37,862 nucleotides of DNA from Duganella margarita (GTDB lineage: Bacteria > Pseudomonadota > Gammaproteobacteria > Burkholderiales > Burkholderiaceae_D). Position numbers and translations under genes: made by a program. This document shows, piece after piece, positions 16,763-24,941 of this stretch (within the stretch, counting starts at the first letter, position 1; every line of letters starts with the position of its first letter). The notes beneath the pieces were generated by a model. That model did not search any database, was not told where the DNA came from, and saw nothing but the letters and a program-made list of their open reading frames with translations. The DNA lies in NCBI RefSeq assembly GCF_009857535.1, contig NZ_WWCS01000031.1:1-37862 (forward strand). The letters are read 5' to 3'.

Positions 16763-17911
16763 ATGTCATCCCTCGGATACGTTAAGCCGCAAACCATGCA
16801 TTTTGCCGAGCCCTTGCTCCTGCAAAGCGGCGCGTCGCTGCGCGACTATATGCTGATGTACGAAACCTACGGTACGCTCAACGCCGACCATTCCAACGCG
16901 GTGCTGGTGTGCCACGCGCTGAACGCCTCGCACCACGTGGCCGGCGAATACGAAGGCCAGCCGAAAAGCACCGGCTGGTGGGACAATATGGTCGGCCCGG
17001 GCAAGCCGCTCGATACCGACAAGTTCTTCGTGATCGGGATTAACAACCTCGGCTCCTGCTTCGGCTCCACCGGTCCGATGCACACCAATCCGGCCACCGG
17101 TAAACCTTACGGCGCCGCCTTCCCGGTAGTGACGGTGGAAGACTGGGTGTCGGCGCAGGCGCGCCTGGCCGACCAGCTGGGCATCAAACAATTCGCCGCC
17201 GTCATGGGCGGTTCGCTGGGCGGCATGCAGGCGCTGGCCTGGTCCATCATGTACCCGGACCGCTTGCGCCACTGCGTGGTGATCGCCTCGACCGCCAAGC
17301 TGTCGGCGCAGAACATCGCCTTCAACGACGTCGCCCGCCAGGCCATCCTGTCCGACCCCGACTACCACGGCGGCGATTTCTACGCGCATGGCGTGGTGCC
17401 GAAGAACGGCCTGCGCGTCGCGCGCATGGTCGGCCACATCACCTATCTGTCGGACGACGACATGGCCGAGAAATTCGGCCGCAAGCTGCGTGATATTGCC
17501 GAAAGCGGCGACTACAAGTTCGGCTTCGGCGTCGACTTCGAAATCGAATCCTACCTGCGCTATCAGGGCGACAAGTTCTCCGAATACTTCGACGCCAACA
17601 CCTACCTGCTGATCACCAAGGCGCTGGACTACTTCGACCCGGCGCGCAAGCACGGTGGCGACCTGGCCAGGACGCTGGCCGGCACGCAGGCCAAGTTCTT
17701 CCTGGCGTCGTTTACCACCGACTGGCGCTTCTCGCCGGAGCGCAGCCGCGAAATCGTGCAGGCGCTGGTCAGCAACCGCCGCCAGGTCACCTACGCGGAA
17801 ATCGATGCGCCACACGGCCACGACGCCTTCCTGCTGGAGGATGCGCGCTACATGAACATGGTGCGCGCCTACTACGGCCAGGTGTGGAAAGAAATAGAGG
17901 GAGCGGTATGA
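16763..17911 (+). CDS. metX: Homoserine O-acyltransferase MetX (alpha/beta-hydrolase type)
   Basis: A 382-aa enzyme that activates homoserine by acylation in methionine synthesis. The alpha/beta-hydrolase fold has the nucleophile Ser in GGSLGGMQAL and late Asp and His (TDWRFSPERS; DAPHGHDAFL). Family hallmarks NASHH, GWWDNMVGPGK and NNLGSCFGSTGP are present. Betaproteobacterial MetX enzymes are often succinyl- rather than acetyl-transferases; I cannot settle the donor from sequence by eye. A -10-like TACAAT (16750-16755) lies 7 nt before the ATG and no ribosome-binding site is seen, so the transcript may be leaderless. Its stop overlaps the metW start (ATGA). Confidence 0.93.
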   Translation: MSSLGYVKPQTMHFAEPLLLQSGASLRDYMLMYETYGTLNADHSNAVLVCHALNASHHVAGEYEGQPKSTGWWDNMVGPGKPLDTDKFFVIGINNLGSCFGSTGPMHTNPATGKPYGAAFPVVTVEDWVSAQARLADQLGIKQFAAVMGGSLGGMQALAWSIMYPDRLRHCVVIASTAKLSAQNIAFNDVARQAILSDPDYHGGDFYAHGVVPKNGLRVARMVGHITYLSDDDMAEKFGRKLRDIAESGDYKFGFGVDFEIESYLRYQGDKFSEYFDANTYLLITKALDYFDPARKHGGDLARTLAGTQAKFFLASFTTDWRFSPERSREIVQALVSNRRQVTYAEIDAPHGHDAFLLEDARYMNMVRAYYGQVWKEIEGAV

Positions 17912-18510
17912 ACTTCAATGAACTGAGCGCGGCGCGGCCGGACCTGGCCTTCATCGCGCACTGGGTGGACAACCGGGCGCACGTGCTGGACGTCGGCTGC
18001 GGCGACGGCGTGATGATGGACTATCTGCAAAGCGACAAGCAGTGCAGCGGCTACGGCATCGAGATCGCCGACGACAAGGTGCTGGCATCGACCCAGCGCG
18101 GCGTGCAGGTGGTGCAGCAGGATATGGAGAATGGCCTGGGGCTGTTCGGCGACAATTCCTTCGATACGGTGCTGTGCCTGTCGTCGCTGCAGATGATGAA
18201 GCATGTGGAAGCGCTGCTGCGCGATATCGTCCGCGTCGGCAAGGAGGCGATTGTCTCGTTCCCCAACTTCGCCTACTGGCCGCACCGCGTGGCCTTGCTG
18301 AAGGGCCGCATGCCGGTGTCGGAATCGCTGCCGTACGAGTGGTACGACACGCCCAACGTACGCTGCGCCACCATCACCGACTTCCGTGACCTGGCGCAGG
18401 AATGCGGGCTGGAAGTGATCGAATGTGTAGCGCTGGCCGAGGGCAAACGGGTATCATTCCTGCCGAACCTGCGCGGCGATCTTGCCGTCTTCCGACTACG
18501 AAAAAAATAA
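17908..18510 (+). CDS. metW: Methionine biosynthesis protein MetW
   Basis: A 200-aa class I SAM-dependent methyltransferase-like protein. The SAM-binding loop is VLDVGCGDGVMMDYL, with the acidic residue following in GYGIEIADDK; later segments FDTVLCLSSLQMM and VSFPNFAYWPHR are typical of MetW. MetW proteins are known to associate with MetX-type homoserine acyltransferases and to increase their activity. The start at 17908 is fixed by the ATGA overlap with metX and the family N-terminus (MNFNELS). Its TAA shares one base with the ATG of the ampG-like gene (TAATG), continuing the coupled run. Confidence 0.93.
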   Translation: MNFNELSAARPDLAFIAHWVDNRAHVLDVGCGDGVMMDYLQSDKQCSGYGIEIADDKVLASTQRGVQVVQQDMENGLGLFGDNSFDTVLCLSSLQMMKHVEALLRDIVRVGKEAIVSFPNFAYWPHRVALLKGRMPVSESLPYEWYDTPNVRCATITDFRDLAQECGLEVIECVALAEGKRVSFLPNLRGDLAVFRLRKK

Positions 18511-19757
18511 TGACCGACACTAGGCCCTGGTACAGCTACATCAACGGACGCACCGTCTCCATTCTGTTCCTGGGCTTCAGTTCCGGGCTGCCGCTGTACA
18601 CGCTGATCTACCTGATGCAGGCCTGGCTGGCCAAGGCCGGGCTGGACGTCAAGGCGCTGGGGCTGTTCGGTCTGGCCATGTTCCCGTACACCTTCAAGTT
18701 CCTGTGGGCGCCGCTGATGGACCGCTACACCGTGCTGCCGCTGGGCCGGCGGCGCGGCTGGATGGCGCTGACGCAGCTGGCGCTGTTCCTGTTCATCGGC
18801 GGCATGGGCATGCTCGATCCCAAGCTGGAACTGTCGGTGATCGTGGTGGCGGTGTTTATGATCGCCTTCATGTCGGCCAGCCAGGACGTGGTGATCGACG
18901 CCTACCGGCGCGAGATCCTGGCCGAGGAAGAGCAGGGCCTCGGTGCGGCCATTATCGTCAATGCTTACAAAGCCTCGAGCCTGATCCCAAGCGCGCTGGG
19001 GCTGGTAATGGCGGACAGCCAGCCGTGGCAAATCGTGTTCTGGACCGTGGCGGCGTTCATGCTGCCGGGCTTTGTCTGCACGCTGCTGGCGAAAGAGCCA
19101 ACGCTGTACGGCTCACCGCCGAAGAATCTGCAGGAGGCTGTGGTCATGCCGTTCCGCGAGTTCGTGCTGCGCGACGGCTGGAAACAGGCGCTGTTCATCA
19201 TTGCCTTTATCCTGCTATACAAGATCGGCGACACCATGAGCACCGCGCTGTCGACCAAGTTCTTTCTTGATACCGGCTTCACCACCAAACAGATCGGCCT
19301 GGCCGCCAACGCCACCGGCTGGTGGGCGGCGCTGGCCGGCGGCGCGGTGGGCGGCATCTGGATGATCAAATTGGGCATCAACCGCGCGCTGTGGGTGTTT
19401 GGCGTGTTGCAGGCGCTGGCTATCCTCGGTTTCGCGTGGCTGGCCCAGGTTGGTTCCGATCCCTTGTTGCTGAGCGCTGTCTACGGCTTCGAGGCGTTTG
19501 CCAGTCCGGGACTGGGCGCGGCGGCGCTGGTGGCCTTCATGTCGCGCGCCACCGACCCACGCTACACCGCCACGCAGTACGCGCTGTTTTCCAGCCTGGC
19601 TGCGGTGCCGCGCACATTCATCAACTCGTCGGTGGGGTATATTGTTGCTGAAACCGGGTGGTTCTGGTTCTTTATCGTGTGCTTTATCCTCGCCTTTCCT
19701 GCGATGATGATGCTGCCGAAAATCGCTCCGTGGAACAGTGGTCATGAAAAAACCTGA
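18510..19757 (+). CDS. ampG: AmpG-like muropeptide MFS permease
   Basis: A 415-aa inner-membrane transporter with about 12 hydrophobic helices. The start NGRTVSILFLGFSSGLPLYTL and the segments YTFKFLWAPLMDRY, SQDVVIDAYRRE and GLGAAIIVNAYK are typical of AmpG/PAT-type permeases, which import anhydromuropeptides from peptidoglycan turnover for recycling. It is shorter than E. coli AmpG (491 aa), lacking the extra helices there, as in many Betaproteobacteria. The start at 18510 overlaps the metW stop. An ampG-ampC style link to beta-lactamase induction cannot be judged here; the BlaI-type repressor at 30086 is far away. Confidence 0.88.
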   Translation: MTDTRPWYSYINGRTVSILFLGFSSGLPLYTLIYLMQAWLAKAGLDVKALGLFGLAMFPYTFKFLWAPLMDRYTVLPLGRRRGWMALTQLALFLFIGGMGMLDPKLELSVIVVAVFMIAFMSASQDVVIDAYRREILAEEEQGLGAAIIVNAYKASSLIPSALGLVMADSQPWQIVFWTVAAFMLPGFVCTLLAKEPTLYGSPPKNLQEAVVMPFREFVLRDGWKQALFIIAFILLYKIGDTMSTALSTKFFLDTGFTTKQIGLAANATGWWAALAGGAVGGIWMIKLGINRALWVFGVLQALAILGFAWLAQVGSDPLLLSAVYGFEAFASPGLGAAALVAFMSRATDPRYTATQYALFSSLAAVPRTFINSSVGYIVAETGWFWFFIVCFILAFPAMMMLPKIAPWNSGHEKT

Positions 19758-20625
19758 ACTAAAGACAGCCTTGCTGGCGCTGGTGCTCTGTACCAGCGCG
19801 CTGTCGCTGCACGCGCAAAACGATGGCATTCCCGTCACCAGCATGTCGCGCCTGCGCGGCCTGGGCGGCGATTCGCGCCAGTTCGACCAGCAGTCCAAAC
19901 TGCAGTACGACCAGATGCTGAACGAGGCGCATAAAAAGGACGCCGTCGCCACCGACCGCAATCCGCAGCTGATCCGCCTGCGCGCCATCGCCAAGCGGCT
20001 GATCCCGTTCACCACGCGCTGGAATCCGGATGCCGCCAAGTGGGACTGGCAGGTTAACCTGCTGCGCTCCGACACCGTCAATGCCTTCTGCATGCCGGGC
20101 GGCCGCATCGCCTTCTACAACGGCATCCTGACCAAACTCAATCTCACCGACGACGAAGTGGCGATGGTGATGGGCCACGAGATCGCCCACGCGCTGCGCG
20201 AGCACGCGCGTGAACAGGCCGGCAAGAATACCGTGACCAATGTCGGCGCGCGCATTCTGGGCGCCTTGGGCTCGGCTTACTTCGGCGTCGATCCGCGCCT
20301 GGGCGACGCGGCGGCCGGTATCGCCGCCAAGGGCGCGGCGCTGACGTATTCGCGTGGCGACGAGAGCGAGGCCGATCTGGTCGGCATGGATCTGGCGGCC
20401 CGCGCCGGCTTCGATCCGCGCGCCGGCATTGCGCTGTGGCAGAAGATGGGCGCCGTCAGCAAGGGAGCGCCGTTGCCTTTCCTCTCGACCCACCCGAGCG
20501 GCAGCCGGCGCATCGAGGATATGAACAAGAATATGCACCTGGTACTGCCGGTGTACGCGCGCGCCAAGGGGCTTGATCCGAACAACCTGCCGCCGTACCA
20601 CACCATCGCCTTGCCACGTTCCTGA
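19744..20625 (+). CDS. M48 family metalloprotease, secreted
   Basis: A 293-aa zinc protease. The signal peptide (LCTSALSLHAQ) directs it to the periplasm; there is no lipobox. The zinc site is HEIAH (first His ~145) with a third ligand Glu ~209 in GDESEADLVG, as in the BepA/LoiP/YcaL group that monitors outer-membrane protein assembly. It lacks the TPR repeats of BepA, so a LoiP/YcaL-like housekeeping role is the closer match. The start at 19744 overlaps the end of the ampG-like gene by 14 nt; a GTG at 19738 is possible but adds only two residues. Confidence 0.9.
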   Translation: MKKPELKTALLALVLCTSALSLHAQNDGIPVTSMSRLRGLGGDSRQFDQQSKLQYDQMLNEAHKKDAVATDRNPQLIRLRAIAKRLIPFTTRWNPDAAKWDWQVNLLRSDTVNAFCMPGGRIAFYNGILTKLNLTDDEVAMVMGHEIAHALREHAREQAGKNTVTNVGARILGALGSAYFGVDPRLGDAAAGIAAKGAALTYSRGDESEADLVGMDLAARAGFDPRAGIALWQKMGAVSKGAPLPFLSTHPSGSRRIEDMNKNMHLVLPVYARAKGLDPNNLPPYHTIALPRS

Positions 20626-20626
20626 T

Positions 20627-21517
20627 ATGTCGCGTTATCCACTGCCGATGCGCGACGGTGTCGCGCCCAGCTATCTGTATCTGCCCGAGGGCGACTGGCC
20701 GGACCTGATCCGCTTCCTGGTCGAGCGGTTTCCCGATGTCTCGGAAGCGGCGTGGCGCGAACGCATGGCACGCGGCGATGTGGTCGATGGCAGTGGCCAG
20801 CTGCTGCAGCCCACCAGCCGCTTCAAACGCGGCCTGCGCATGTTCTACTACCGCGAACTGGAGGAGCCGGAGACGCCGATTCCATTCCAGGAAGAGATCC
20901 TGCACATCGACGAGCACCTGGTAGTGGTCGACAAGCCGCACTTCCTGCCGGTGATTCCATCCGGCCGCTTCCTGCACGAGACGCTGCTGGTGCGACTGCG
21001 CAAAACGCTGGGCGAGGAAGACCTGGTGCCGATCCACCGGCTGGACCGCGAGACGGCGGGCGTGGTGATTTTCTCGCGTAACGCGGCCAGCCGCGGCGTG
21101 TACCAGTCGATGTTCCAGAAACGCGTGATCGACAAGGAATACGAAGCGCTGGCGCCGCGCCTGCACGATGCCCAGTTCCCCTTTACCTACCGCAGCCGCA
21201 TGGTGGAGGGCGATAAATTCTTCATCATGAAGGAGACCGAGGGCGAGCCGAATTCGGAAACGCTGATCGACGTCATCGAGCATCGCGGCGACCTCACTTT
21301 GTACCGCCTGCATCCGCACACCGGCCGCCAGCACCAGCTGCGCGTGCACCTGTCGTCGCTCGGCGTCCCGATCGTCAACGACGCCTTCTACCCGGTGGCG
21401 CTGCCGTGCAAGCAGGACGACGTGTCGCAGCCCCTGCAACTGCTGGCGCGCGCCATCAGCTTCATCGACCCGCTCAGCGGCGACTGGCGTGAGTTCCGTT
21501 CTCAGCGCAGCTTATAG
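20627..21517 (+). CDS. RluA-family pseudouridine synthase
   Basis: A 296-aa enzyme that converts specific uridines in rRNA or tRNA to pseudouridine. The catalytic motif IHRLDRETAGVV is present, with the active Asp at ~140, followed by the usual YEALAPR and HPHTGRQHQLRVHLSS segments. The N-terminal part (~1-90) is S4-like but not certain, so the exact target RNA cannot be named. The start at 20627, one base after the M48 stop, is preferred over 20573, which overlaps that gene. The 3' end overlaps the convergent LysR gene by 44 nt. Confidence 0.9.
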   Translation: MSRYPLPMRDGVAPSYLYLPEGDWPDLIRFLVERFPDVSEAAWRERMARGDVVDGSGQLLQPTSRFKRGLRMFYYRELEEPETPIPFQEEILHIDEHLVVVDKPHFLPVIPSGRFLHETLLVRLRKTLGEEDLVPIHRLDRETAGVVIFSRNAASRGVYQSMFQKRVIDKEYEALAPRLHDAQFPFTYRSRMVEGDKFFIMKETEGEPNSETLIDVIEHRGDLTLYRLHPHTGRQHQLRVHLSSLGVPIVNDAFYPVALPCKQDDVSQPLQLLARAISFIDPLSGDWREFRSQRSL

Positions 21518-22418
21518 CCGCCTGCGTCGCGATAAATTCCCTTAACCACGACTGCGCCGGATGGGTGTCGCTGCGCCTGTGCCACATCAGGTCGAAGACG
21601 ATTTCCGGCAGCGCCAGCGGCGGCGGGAAGAGTGCCAACTGGTGACTGGCCTGCGCATGTAGCGCCACGCGTTTGAGGATGGTGGCGGTCATGCCGGTCT
21701 GCGCGATGACGGCCGGTACAGCGAACATATGCGGCAGCGTCAAGGCCAGCCTGCGGCGTCGGCCCTGTTGCGCCAGCGCGTGATCCACCGCGCCGTACAA
21801 ATGCCCTTCCGGCGACACCAGCACATGCTGCAGGGACAAATAGATGTCCAGATCCATGCCGTGCCGGCCGGCCGGGTGATCATGCGCCAGCACCGTCACA
21901 AACTCGTCGCGCAGCAGCGGGCGCGCCTTGATGCGGCCATCGGCATTGGAGGGCGGCACGCCGATGGCGGCGTCAATCGCGCCCGCATCGAGCAGTTCGA
22001 CGGCGTCGTCGCGGCCATTCACGGCATGCACGTTCAATGAGATGCCCGGCGCTTGCGTCTGTAGCGCTTGCAGCAGCGTGGGCAGCAGGACGAAGCTGGG
22101 GTAATCCGGCAGTCCGAGGTTGAAAGTCAGCGTGGCGCTGGCCGCATCGAATGCAGGCTTTTCCACCATCGCCGCTTCGATCTGCCGCAGCGCCTGCGCG
22201 ATCGGTTCCGCCAGGTCGCGTGCGCGTTGCGTCGGCAGCAGGCCGTCGGCGCTGCGCAGGAACAGGGGATCGCCGAGCAGCGTGCGCAAGCGGGACAGGG
22301 CTGCGCTCATGGCCGGCTGGCTGACGCCGACCTGGTTCGCCGCGCGCGTGACGTTGCGCTCGCCCATCAAGGCGTCGAAGGCGACCAGCAGGTTTAAATC
22401 GATGCCATGAAAATCCAT
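21474..22418 (-). CDS. LysR-family transcriptional regulator
   Basis: A 314-aa regulator. The N-terminal winged helix-turn-helix (NVTRAANQVGVSQPAMSAALSRLR) is followed by the effector-binding domain from ~90. The opening MDFHGIDLNLLVAFDALM resembles the NodD/NahR/LinR side of the family, which often controls aromatic or small-molecule metabolism. It is divergent from a SnoaL-like gene, with a near-perfect operator dyad (22422-22450) beginning only four bases before its own ATG, so it should repress itself and control the neighbour. No ribosome-binding site is visible, consistent with a leaderless message. Its 3' end overlaps the pseudouridine synthase gene. Confidence 0.92.
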   Translation of the reverse strand: MDFHGIDLNLLVAFDALMGERNVTRAANQVGVSQPAMSAALSRLRTLLGDPLFLRSADGLLPTQRARDLAEPIAQALRQIEAAMVEKPAFDAASATLTFNLGLPDYPSFVLLPTLLQALQTQAPGISLNVHAVNGRDDAVELLDAGAIDAAIGVPPSNADGRIKARPLLRDEFVTVLAHDHPAGRHGMDLDIYLSLQHVLVSPEGHLYGAVDHALAQQGRRRRLALTLPHMFAVPAVIAQTGMTATILKRVALHAQASHQLALFPPPLALPEIVFDLMWHRRSDTHPAQSWLREFIATQAAISCAENGTHASRR

Positions 22419-22421
22419 AAG

Positions 22422-22450
22422 ACAAATAAATATCTATACAGGTTATTTGT
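22422..22450. promoter_or_regulatory. Predicted LysR operator (inverted repeat)
   Basis: ACAAATAA (22422-22429) and TTATTTGT (22443-22450) are perfect 8-base inverted arms around a 13-nt AT-rich centre, in an otherwise GC-rich region. The site lies in the 91-nt gap between the LysR gene and its divergent neighbour and fits the T-N11-A style of LysR sites. Confidence 0.75.
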
Positions 22451-22509
22451 TGGACTGATTTTACCGCACGGCGCAAACTTGTGTCTTCTCAAAATCAACG
22501 GAGCAAGCC

Positions 22510-22941
22510 ATGAGCACTACCGAACAACTGCGCGCCGAGCGCATTGCAGTCGAAACGCTGTACCGCGCCTTCAACGACAAGAATCCAGACCTGGTCGACA
22601 CTGTGCTGGCGCCGGATTGGGACGACATTCCGCTTGCGCCGGGCCAGCAGCCTGGCCCGACCGGAATCAAGGCCATTATCCGCGAGTTCGTCGTCGCGTT
22701 TCCGGATGTGCAAATCACCATTCACGACATGGTGCAGGAGCCCGGCAAGATTGGTGTGCGCGCCGAAATCACCGGCACGCATCAAGGGGCGCTGTTCGGC
22801 ATTGCGCCGACCGGCAGGAAGGTGAGCTTCCGCCTGCACGAGTTTCACAAGGTCGTGGACGGACGGCTGGTCACGACCTGGCATATGGAAGACTGGTTCG
22901 GCGTGTTTCAGCAGCTGGGCCAGTTCCCGCCGCAACCATAA
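22510..22941 (+). CDS. SnoaL-like / ester cyclase family protein
   Basis: A 143-aa protein with the SnoaL-like NTF2 fold: LYRAFNDKNPDLVDTVLAPDW at the start, then IKAIIREFVVAFPDVQITIHDM, EITGTHQG, GRKVSFRLHEFHKVVDGRLV and the closing TWHMEDWFGVFQQLG. Such proteins include polyketide cyclases and many uncharacterised members predicted as "ester cyclase". A GGAG ribosome-binding site precedes the ATG. Being divergent from the LysR gene across a shared operator, it is the likely regulated target. The substrate is unknown; no polyketide genes lie nearby. Confidence 0.85.
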   Translation: MSTTEQLRAERIAVETLYRAFNDKNPDLVDTVLAPDWDDIPLAPGQQPGPTGIKAIIREFVVAFPDVQITIHDMVQEPGKIGVRAEITGTHQGALFGIAPTGRKVSFRLHEFHKVVDGRLVTTWHMEDWFGVFQQLGQFPPQP

Positions 22942-22944
22942 GGC

Positions 22945-23718
22945 TTACAGCGCGCCGTACTCGATGGTCAGCGGCGCGTGGTCGGAGAATTTCTCATCCT
23001 TGTAGACGGCGACCGTGGTGGCCTTGGCGGCAATGCCTGGGGTCGCCACGTGGTAGTCGATGCGCCAGCCGACGTTCTTTGCATACGCCTGGCCGCGATT
23101 GCTCCACCAGGTGTATTGCTCCTCGCGCGGATCGAGGCCGCGGTGGACGTCGACATAACCGACTTCGTCGAACAGGCGGGTCATCCACTCGCGCTCTTCC
23201 GGCAGGAAGCCGGAGTTCTTCTTGTTGCCCTTCCAGTTCTTCAGGTCGATTTCCTTGTGGGCGATGTTCCAGTCGCCGCAGATGACGATTTCGCGGCCTT
23301 CGGCGTGCAGTTGCTGCAGGTGCACCATGAACAGGTCCATGAAGCGGAACTTGGCTTCCTGGCGCTCCGGACCGGACGAGCCGGATGGGCAGTACACCGA
23401 AATCACGGTCAACTGGCCGAAGTCGCAGCGCACGTAGCGGCCTTCGGCGTCAAACTCGGGCGAGCCGAAGCCGATCACCACGCGGTCTGGCTCGATCTTG
23501 CTGTAGACGCCGGTGCCGGAATAGCCTTTTTTCTCGGCATAGTGGAAGTGGCCGTGGTAGCCGCCCGGGTTGAGGAATTCCGGCGTCATGTCCGGCGCTT
23601 GCGCCTTGAGTTCCTGCACGCAGACGAAGTCGGCGTCCTGCTTGGCCAGCCAGGTGAAAAAGCCCTTGGAGGCAGCCGAGCGGATGCCGTTCAGGTTGGC
23701 GGAGATGATTTTTGGCAT
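22945..23718 (-). CDS. xth: Exodeoxyribonuclease III (AP endonuclease)
   Basis: A 257-aa DNA repair enzyme of the exonuclease III/EEP family, which cuts DNA at abasic sites and trims 3' ends. Visible motifs in order are SANLNGIRSA, the metal-binding Glu in VCVQELKAQ, FGSPEFDAEGRYV, the catalytic GDWNIAHKEIDL, and SDHAPLTIEY at the C-terminus. The start at 23718 (MPKIISANLNG) is the family start; the frame open to 23796 would overlap the pyrE leader. It is divergent from pyrE and convergent with the SnoaL-like gene, with a gap of three bases. Confidence 0.94.
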   Translation of the reverse strand: MPKIISANLNGIRSAASKGFFTWLAKQDADFVCVQELKAQAPDMTPEFLNPGGYHGHFHYAEKKGYSGTGVYSKIEPDRVVIGFGSPEFDAEGRYVRCDFGQLTVISVYCPSGSSGPERQEAKFRFMDLFMVHLQQLHAEGREIVICGDWNIAHKEIDLKNWKGNKKNSGFLPEEREWMTRLFDEVGYVDVHRGLDPREEQYTWWSNRGQAYAKNVGWRIDYHVATPGIAAKATTVAVYKDEKFSDHAPLTIEYGAL

Positions 23719-23797
23719 AGAAGATTCGGGGCAGAAAGTACGGAAGGCGTTAGTGTAGCGGTAAAATACCGGCACTTTACAGAAATGAGGCACCACG

Positions 23798-24472
23798 ATG
23801 GCTATTGCAACTAATTTACGTCAGGAATTTATCGCGTTCTCGGTCCAGGCGGGCGTGCTGCGCTTCGGCGAGTTCACCACCAAGGCAGGACGCCAGTCGC
23901 CGTACTTCTTCAACGCTGGCCTGTTCCATGACGGCGCCACGCTGGCGCAGGTCGCGCAGTTCTACGCGCAGACGCTGATCGATTCCGGCGTCGAGTTCGA
24001 CATGCTGTTCGGCCCGGCCTACAAGGGCATCACGCTGGCTTCGGCCACTGCCGTGGCGCTGGCCGGCAAGGGCCACAACACCTCGTTCGCCTATAACCGC
24101 AAGGAAGCCAAGGACCACGGCGAGGGCGGCACTATCGTCGGCGCCAAGCTGCAAGGCAAGGTGGTGATCATTGACGACGTGATTTCGGCCGGCACCTCGG
24201 TGCGCGAATCGGTGGAAATGATCCGCGCCGCCGGCGCCGAACCGTGCGCCGTGCTGATCGCGCTGGACCGGATGGAGCGCGGCGGCAAGGATGGCCAGAT
24301 CTCCGAATTGTCGGCAGTGCAGGAAGTGACGCAGAAGTACGGCATTCCGGTGATTTCGATCGGCAACCTGGACGATTTGTTCGGTTTCCTCAACGGCGCC
24401 GGCGCCGATCCGCAGCTGGCTCAGCACAAAGAAGCGGTGGCGGCCTACCGCAGCCGTTATGGCATTGCATGA
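23798..24472 (+). CDS. pyrE: Orotate phosphoribosyltransferase
   Basis: A 224-aa enzyme joining orotate and PRPP to form orotidine 5'-monophosphate in pyrimidine synthesis. The PRPP-binding loop VVIIDDVISAGTSVRES is intact, as are the N-terminal substrate segment FGEFTTKAGRQSPYFFNAGLF and the flexible loop RKEAKDHGEGG. GAGG lies 8 nt before the ATG. A -10-like TAAAAT (23762-23767) sits in the 79-nt divergent gap with xth. No attenuator-like hairpin with a T-run is seen ahead of the gene, unlike in E. coli. Confidence 0.95.
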   Translation: MAIATNLRQEFIAFSVQAGVLRFGEFTTKAGRQSPYFFNAGLFHDGATLAQVAQFYAQTLIDSGVEFDMLFGPAYKGITLASATAVALAGKGHNTSFAYNRKEAKDHGEGGTIVGAKLQGKVVIIDDVISAGTSVRESVEMIRAAGAEPCAVLIALDRMERGGKDGQISELSAVQEVTQKYGIPVISIGNLDDLFGFLNGAGADPQLAQHKEAVAAYRSRYGIA

Positions 24473-24545
24473 TTGGCTATGTTGCTAGACTTTGATATTT
24501 CTATGGTGTAACCTTATTGTGGTAGGAGACCAATAAAGGTAGACC

Positions 24546-24917
24546 ATGAATATCGCAACACTCAAGGTACACGGCGACCCCGAAGGCTTGGCAGACGTCC
24601 GCGACGGCCTGCCGAGCGAACCGCATGGCGACTGGCAGAAGGGCGACGTGACGTCGGCTGGCCGGGCGCGCATCGATTCCGGCTTTTATGTTGCCATCGG
24701 CACCGAGCAGAATCCGACCGAGCTGCTCAAGCAGATCCGTTTTTACCTGAACGAATGCCAGGCGCGCGGGATCCACTTCGAGCGCTCCGACGTTGCCGCC
24801 GAACTGCGTATTTCCTTCCCGTGCGACGCGGGCGCGGCCACGCCGACGCTGGACCTGTCGCTGGCCGACATGGCGATGCTGGTCGAGATGGGCATCAATC
24901 TCAGCATCACCGCGTGA
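24546..24917 (+). CDS. DUF4279-like hypothetical protein
   Basis: A 123-aa cytosolic protein beginning MNIATLKVHGDPEGLADVRD. The layout (beta strand with a Gly-Asp/Pro turn, GDWQKGD, then hydrophobic segment LLKQIRFYLNE and a final strand pair) resembles DUF4279, but this is a visual match. No catalytic motif is visible. AAAGG precedes the ATG by 7 nt. Its stop codon is inside a triple 8-bp repeat that also supplies the possible start of the next gene, so the two may be coupled. Confidence 0.75.
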   Translation: MNIATLKVHGDPEGLADVRDGLPSEPHGDWQKGDVTSAGRARIDSGFYVAIGTEQNPTELLKQIRFYLNECQARGIHFERSDVAAELRISFPCDAGAATPTLDLSLADMAMLVEMGINLSITA

Positions 24918-24932
24918 CCGCGTGACCGCGTG
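24909..24932 (+). repeat. Three tandem copies of the 8-bp unit ACCGCGTG
   Basis: ACCGCGTG occurs three times in a row. The stop codon of the DUF4279-like gene (24915-24917) lies across the first junction, and each copy provides GTGA. The last GTG (24930) is in frame with the following hydrolase. Confidence 0.9.
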
Positions 24933-24941
24933 ACGCTGGCG

